A stretch of DNA of 8,927 nucleotides from Chitinophagaceae bacterium (GTDB lineage Bacteria > Bacteroidota > Bacteroidia > Chitinophagales > Chitinophagaceae). A program made the translations under genes and the position numbers. This document shows, in pieces, positions 5,912 through 8,927 of this stretch (positions are counted from its first letter, which is position 1; every line of letters begins with the position of its first letter). The notes under the pieces are model-generated. The model worked only from the letters and a program-made list of their open reading frames with translations, was not told where the DNA came from and did no database searches. Where the stretch lies: the NCBI GenBank assembly GCA_025455245.1, contig JALOMX010000056.1, positions 1-8,927 on the forward strand, in the 5' to 3' direction.

Positions 5912-7078
5912 TTACCAGGGATCAAAATTTACACCCTGCTCAATCCTGCGAATCAAGGCGCCGTATGCATCCTGAATAAGTCTTTGAGCCACTTCTTCGC
6001 GGGTGGGATAGCGGTCAAACCGGTTGTTGATCAGTTTCCAGTCAGCATCTGTAAGTGCCCGGCTGTCGCCGGTATAAGTGGCCGATTCGAACACCCAATT
6101 GTAACGACCCGGAAAACGATCGTACAGGATATTTCGTCCGTGCTCAACATCATAGATCCTGCATTCAAGGTCCGCATCTCCGTTTACAAGTCTTTTGGTA
6201 ACAGTAACGGTAGCCCTTACGGTAATACTTCCCCTGGGTGGGGCCATCCTTGATGTATCCACCCGGGGTTCAGGTGTCATAATGGTTTTTTCGCGTGTGT
6301 AGCTGTTTCTCTCGGTATAGGGGTTGTAAACCTGCAGGCGTGAAAACCGCATATCCACCACCCGTTCGGGTTTCAGGCGCATTGCATAGGCATCTCGGTC
6401 AGTAATAAATCGGGTATAATTGTACGATCGCCTGTTCAGGTCCTGTATCATTTGCCATTGCAGGTAATCGTTTTGAAAACCCCAGTAATTCCATCCGAAA
6501 TTGTAATAATCAACCGGATTCACGACCACAAAAAGGGTGGCTTTTTCTTCGGCCAAACGTATTTGCTGTGCTACGTCCCGAAAGTTATTCACTTCCCTGT
6601 TTGCCTTATTCAAATAATCAATGGCCATCCGTGCATCGCGCCGGTTACCGTTGCCCAGCAGCTCCATAGCCGATTGATAATATTCTTCGGCTGCCTGTTG
6701 CCTTGCATCGCTGATCTGATCACGAAACTGAACAGGCCTGCTGATAACTGCTGATGCCTGCGGGAATGCAAGCACGGCATCGGTAATGCTTTGACTCGCC
6801 TCAAGCTGCTTTCGCCAATACACCCAACGGTCACCGGGGGGATTGTCCCTCAAAACATAACTTTTCATGGCCATGCGGCTATCCATGGCACGTTGGTATG
6901 TATCGGGAAGCAGTTCGAGGAGTGATTTGTCGGAAGGATTTTTCTTAAGGCCGGCCAGCAATTCCAGTACGGCTTCATCTTCCGCCGAAAGAAACTTTAC
7001 TACATTTCCCGGTACAAGTTTCTCACTGCAGGAAACGGCAAGGATACAAATGACGATAAAGGGTAATAATTTTTTCAT
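5912..7078 (-). CDS. Uncharacterised lipoprotein with helical N-terminal region
   Basis: I do not recognise this family. The 388-residue product has a lipoprotein signal peptide (MKKLLPFIVICILAVSC) with C17 as the acylated cysteine, followed by SEKLVPG. Residues of about 32-180 are rich in alternating helix-forming segments (for example DEAVLELLAGLKKNPSDKSL, and ARQQAAEEYYQSAMELL to RRDARMAIDYLNKAN), like degenerate TPR-type hairpins that bind a partner protein. Residues 183-270 are rich in Tyr, Trp, Asn and Arg (NPVDYYNFGWNYWGFQNDYL). Residues 283-335 look like a small beta domain (GSITVRATVTVTKRL, DADLECRIYDVEHGRNILYDRFPG). A short helical end closes at FDPW. It is probably periplasmic or outer-membrane attached. 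It has 91- and 102-bp gaps on either side, so it is likely its own transcription unit. No enzyme motif is visible. Confidence 0.85.
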   Translation of the reverse strand: MKKLLPFIVICILAVSCSEKLVPGNVVKFLSAEDEAVLELLAGLKKNPSDKSLLELLPDTYQRAMDSRMAMKSYVLRDNPPGDRWVYWRKQLEASQSITDAVLAFPQASAVISRPVQFRDQISDARQQAAEEYYQSAMELLGNGNRRDARMAIDYLNKANREVNNFRDVAQQIRLAEEKATLFVVVNPVDYYNFGWNYWGFQNDYLQWQMIQDLNRRSYNYTRFITDRDAYAMRLKPERVVDMRFSRLQVYNPYTERNSYTREKTIMTPEPRVDTSRMAPPRGSITVRATVTVTKRLVNGDADLECRIYDVEHGRNILYDRFPGRYNWVFESATYTGDSRALTDADWKLINNRFDRYPTREEVAQRLIQDAYGALIRRIEQGVNFDPW

Positions 7079-7169
7079 GCGTGTGTGGTTTTTGCAAATT
7101 GATGAAAAAACCGGCTACAAGTTTATCGCATTAATATGTGATTATGATTTTTTTACCAATAAAAACAGG

Positions 7170-7514
7170 CTACCCTTGTTGTAATAACTCCCAGTATTCA
7201 GCAGCGCGGCGGGTATGCGGAATGACAATCGTTCCTCCCACAATATTGGCTACCGCAAAAATCTCATACATCTGTTCGGTGGTTATGCCCTGCTCATGGC
7301 ATTTGCCAAGGTGATATTTTATGCAGTCATCACAACGAAGCACCATGCTTGCCACCAATCCTAGCATTTCCTTGGTTTGCGTGCTCAAAGCGCCTTCGGC
7401 ATAGGTATTGGTGTCAAGGTTCCAAAGCCGTTTTATAACAAGGTTATTTTTTGACAGAATAACCTCGTTCATACGGGTACGATAATCATTGAATTCTTCT
7501 ATCAGGTTTGCCAT
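7170..7514 (-). CDS. Carboxymuconolactone decarboxylase (AhpD-like) family protein
   Basis: ATG 7514 (MANLIEEFNDYR) is preferred over an in-frame TTG at 7529, giving 114 residues. The all-helical CMD/AhpD core carries the thiol active site CDDCIKYH: C61, C64 and H68, with E49 twelve residues before the first cysteine. This matches the spacing of Glu118, Cys130, Cys133 and His137 in Mycobacterium tuberculosis AhpD. The residue between the cysteines that is His132 there is D63 here. A second conserved stretch is GGTIVIPHTRRAAEYW, with H100. AhpD-like proteins pass electrons to peroxiredoxins or act as alkylhydroperoxidases. True aromatic-ring decarboxylase activity is unlikely for this cysteine-bearing form. 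It lies 17 bp behind the Rrf2 gene on the same strand and is almost certainly co-transcribed, so it is probably a target of that regulator. Confidence 0.9.
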   Translation of the reverse strand: MANLIEEFNDYRTRMNEVILSKNNLVIKRLWNLDTNTYAEGALSTQTKEMLGLVASMVLRCDDCIKYHLGKCHEQGITTEQMYEIFAVANIVGGTIVIPHTRRAAEYWELLQQG

Positions 7515-7531
7515 AAATTTTTTTGGCAAAT

Positions 7532-7960
7532 CTATTGTTTAGGCGGGTCTTTTTTCAGAAATGATGCAATGGTGATCTGCTTCATGACTTCGCGGGTTTT
7601 TTCTTTGATGATATCAAATTCGCGCCGGTAAACACAGGTGGCTTCATCGGTACAATCTTCGCATTTTTCATAATACTGTACAGCCACACAGGGTACGAGC
7701 GCAATGGCTCCGTCAAAAAGCCTGTAAATGTCAGCAACAGAAATATCGTTGGGATCTTTTTTAAGGTAATACCCGCCACCATAGCCCTTTTGGCTTCCAA
7801 GGTAACCGGCATGTTTTAGCTCGAGCAAAATCTGTTCCAAAAATTTTTTAGGAATGTTCTCACCGGCAGCAATATCTGCAGTGAACATATTCCCTTTTCC
7901 AAAATTTGCCCCTAAGTGCACCAATGCCTTAATGGCATATTTGCATTTTCTCGACATCAT
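7532..7960 (-). CDS. Rrf2-family transcriptional regulator with four clustered cysteines
   Basis: From ATG 7960 the product has 142 residues and begins MMSRKCKYAIKALVHLG, the standard opening of Rrf2 proteins. ATG 7957 is equally possible. Upstream in-frame ATG 7987 and TTG 8011 would add unconserved residues but cannot be excluded. The winged helix covers residues of about 1-75: FTADIAAGENIPKKFLEQIL (26-45), then LKHAGYLGSQKGYGGGYYL (48-66) as the wing. A dimerisation helix with VADIYRLFDG follows. The cysteine region has C91, C100, C103 and C109 (C-x8-C-x2-C-x5-C). IscR and NsrR use cysteines in the same region to hold an iron-sulfur cluster, so cluster- or redox-dependent DNA binding is likely here, though the spacing is not IscR's x5-x5. 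It is paired with an AhpD-like thiol protein 17 bp downstream. A candidate operator lies at 8026-8040. Confidence 0.9.
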   Translation of the reverse strand: MMSRKCKYAIKALVHLGANFGKGNMFTADIAAGENIPKKFLEQILLELKHAGYLGSQKGYGGGYYLKKDPNDISVADIYRLFDGAIALVPCVAVQYYEKCEDCTDEATCVYRREFDIIKEKTREVMKQITIASFLKKDPPKQ

Positions 7961-8012
7961 AGGGGGTAAAGATAGGTATTTGGACATGATGGAAATTTTT
8001 GTCGCCGGCAAT

Positions 8013-8020
8013 AAAAGCTA
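8013..8020 (-). promoter_or_regulatory. Possible -7 box (TAGCTTTT) for the Rrf2-AhpD operon
   Basis: This minus-strand element (8020-8013) matches TAnnTTTG at 7/8. It would give a leader of about 20 nt to ATG 7987 or about 47 nt to ATG 7960. A competing 7/8 match, TATCTTTA (7974-7967), lies too close to ATG 7960 unless the mRNA is leaderless. Confidence 0.3.
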
Positions 8021-8025
8021 CCTGC

Positions 8026-8040
8026 TAATACCGGTTATTA
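8026..8040. promoter_or_regulatory. Imperfect inverted repeat, candidate Rrf2 operator
   Basis: TAATACC and GGTTATTA are reverse complements except for one extra T at 8036 and are centred on ACCGGT. The repeat lies directly upstream of the possible -7 box at 8013-8020, where a bound repressor would block RNA polymerase. Autoregulation is common for Rrf2 proteins. The assignment is inference from position and symmetry. Confidence 0.35.
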
Positions 8041-8046
8041 AAGATT

Positions 8047-8075
8047 AAAGGCCACCAACAAAAAGCATGGCCCTT
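8047..8075 (-). terminator. Weak terminator candidate after the TonB-dependent receptor gene
   Basis: AAGGCCA (8048-8054) pairs with TGGCCCTT (8068-8075) through a 5-bp GGCCA/TGGCC core, plus three more pairs past one bulged C (8073). On the minus strand it follows the receptor stop codon by about 24 nt and is followed by TTTAATCTTTAA rather than a clean T run, so termination would be inefficient. Confidence 0.3.
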
Positions 8076-8098
8076 AACCTGAAAAAAAGCGAAAAAAA

Positions 8099-8927
8099 TT
8101 AAAGGGAAAACCTTAAGGTAACGCCATAGGTACGGGGATCGCCCAATACAGCAGCATAATGCCCGGCATTGCCACCGGCCGGCAATAGTTGTTCGTAATA
8201 GTTTTTATCAAACAGGTTGCGCCCCCAAATAAAGAATGTCAAACCTTTGGTAGCCCTGAAGCCCAGTCTTCCATTGATGAGGGTGTACCCCTCAATATTA
8301 AGCACCGCAGAGGGTGAGGGGCTCGAAGAAAAATCAGAGCGGTAGTAACCATCCAAAGCAACAAAGAAATTTCCATCGTTGTTCCAAACCTTTACCGGCG
8401 TTACATACTCGCCGCCAAGGGAAGCAGCCCATTTTGAAATACCGGGCAATACACCACCGGAGATATCCTTAAATGCCTTTTGTACGCCATTTTCAGTTAA
8501 ACCGGTTTCTTCCAAAGGAAGGGGTGCATTTTCAAATTTTACATATTTACCATCGGTGTAGGCTAATGCACCGGTAAACGTAAAATGTCTGTTTGCCCTG
8601 AAGCTTGCATCTACCTCCACTCCTTTTACATTCACTTTTTCAGCATTGGCAATATAACCGCTTTTTACACCCAACTGAGGGGATTGAACATTGGCCTGGT
8701 AGTTTTCTATATCAGAATTGTGAAATACGACATTAAATGTAAAATCGTCTGTCGGATTTGTTTTAATGCCAATTTCATAGTGTTTTACATCTTCCGGCTT
8801 TATAACGGCCAGGGTGCTATCTGCACGGGTTACGCCGTTGTTTACAACTGTTGGAAGCCCGGCCACATTTACCCCTACCGGTTTAAAGCTTGTAGAATAA
8901 GTAGCAAAAGCATTAATATGTTTATTA
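8099..8927 (-). CDS. TonB-dependent outer-membrane receptor, C-terminal 275 residues (5' end outside window)
   Basis: The frame enters from the right edge without a start and ends at TAA 8101-8099. A GTG at 8866 is internal and not a real start. The visible part is the last third of a 22-strand beta-barrel. It opens with FATYSTSFKPVG, the typical strand of ligand-gated receptors, then PEDVKHYEIGIKT, a strand-turn motif found in nearly all TonB receptors. Later come ANAEKVNVKGVEVDASF, FTGALAYTDGKYV, and near the end GRNLFDKNYYEQ and GDPRTYGVTLRFSL, the canonical final strands ending in an aromatic-x-hydrophobic tail for BAM recognition. The last strand resembles siderophore or vitamin receptors more than SusC-type glycan importers, and no SusD gene is on this side. 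The substrate cannot be told. The plug domain and TonB box lie outside the window. Confidence 0.93.
   Translation of the reverse strand, partial: NKHINAFATYSTSFKPVGVNVAGLPTVVNNGVTRADSTLAVIKPEDVKHYEIGIKTNPTDDFTFNVVFHNSDIENYQANVQSPQLGVKSGYIANAEKVNVKGVEVDASFRANRHFTFTGALAYTDGKYVKFENAPLPLEETGLTENGVQKAFKDISGGVLPGISKWAASLGGEYVTPVKVWNNDGNFFVALDGYYRSDFSSSPSPSAVLNIEGYTLINGRLGFRATKGLTFFIWGRNLFDKNYYEQLLPAGGNAGHYAAVLGDPRTYGVTLRFSL

Noticed and set aside
8864..8866. GTG as start of the TonB receptor reading
   Set aside because: The frame stays open to the window edge and the upstream residues form a typical receptor strand (ATYSTSFKPVG), so the GTG is an internal valine codon.
1..8927. tRNA, rRNA, CRISPR, insertion sequence, phage, toxin-antitoxin or defence-system signatures
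   Set aside because: Looked for by eye on both strands. No tandem repeats with spacers, transposase or integrase motifs, or T-loop sequences were seen. Very small RNAs cannot be excluded without a covariance-model search.

Overview
The window looks like an ordinary chromosomal stretch of a Bacteroidota bacterium, possibly Chitinophagia/Sphingobacteriia-like (class is a guess). Three things point there: exact TAnnTTTG -7 promoter boxes close upstream of several starts; no Shine-Dalgarno motifs; and the gene content (TonB-dependent receptor, TolB-propeller exported protein, YngK/DigH-type GHL10 hydrolase, several lipoproteins). No IS element, CRISPR array, tRNA, rRNA, integrase or phage gene was recognised, and base composition looks even.

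Layout. Positions 1-1845 (minus) hold the N-terminal 615 codons of a large secreted protein: a degenerate gluzincin-peptidase-like domain followed by a TolB/PD40 beta-propeller. A 202-bp divergent intergenic region separates it from four plus-strand genes: an MBL-fold hydrolase (2048-2686), a small SnoaL/NTF2-like protein (2776-3129) closed by a strong intrinsic terminator, a MarR regulator (start re-assigned to 3243) and an exported GHL10 glycoside hydrolase (3791-5005). The last gene meets the next one tail to tail with no base between the two stop codons.

From 5006 to the right edge every gene is on the minus strand. In transcription order these are: the C-terminal part of a TonB-dependent receptor (8926-8099, cut by the window), an Rrf2 regulator with four clustered cysteines (7960-7532), an AhpD-like carboxymuconolactone decarboxylase-family protein 17 bp behind it (7514-7170), an unrecognised lipoprotein (7078-5912), a mono-haem cytochrome c lipoprotein (5809-5420) and a YffB/Spx-type ArsC-family protein (5356-5006).

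How they may work together. The clearest functional unit is Rrf2 plus the AhpD-like protein, probably a redox- or iron-sulfur-responsive two-gene operon with a candidate operator upstream. The cytochrome c and ArsC-family genes may be co-transcribed. The rest are probably single-gene units. I see no evidence for a defence system, biosynthetic cluster or mobile island. The points worth a second look are the dead-looking peptidase domain, the Rrf2/AhpD pair and its inverted repeat, the very short or leaderless 5' ends implied by the -7 boxes, the abutting stop codons, and the orphan lipoprotein.
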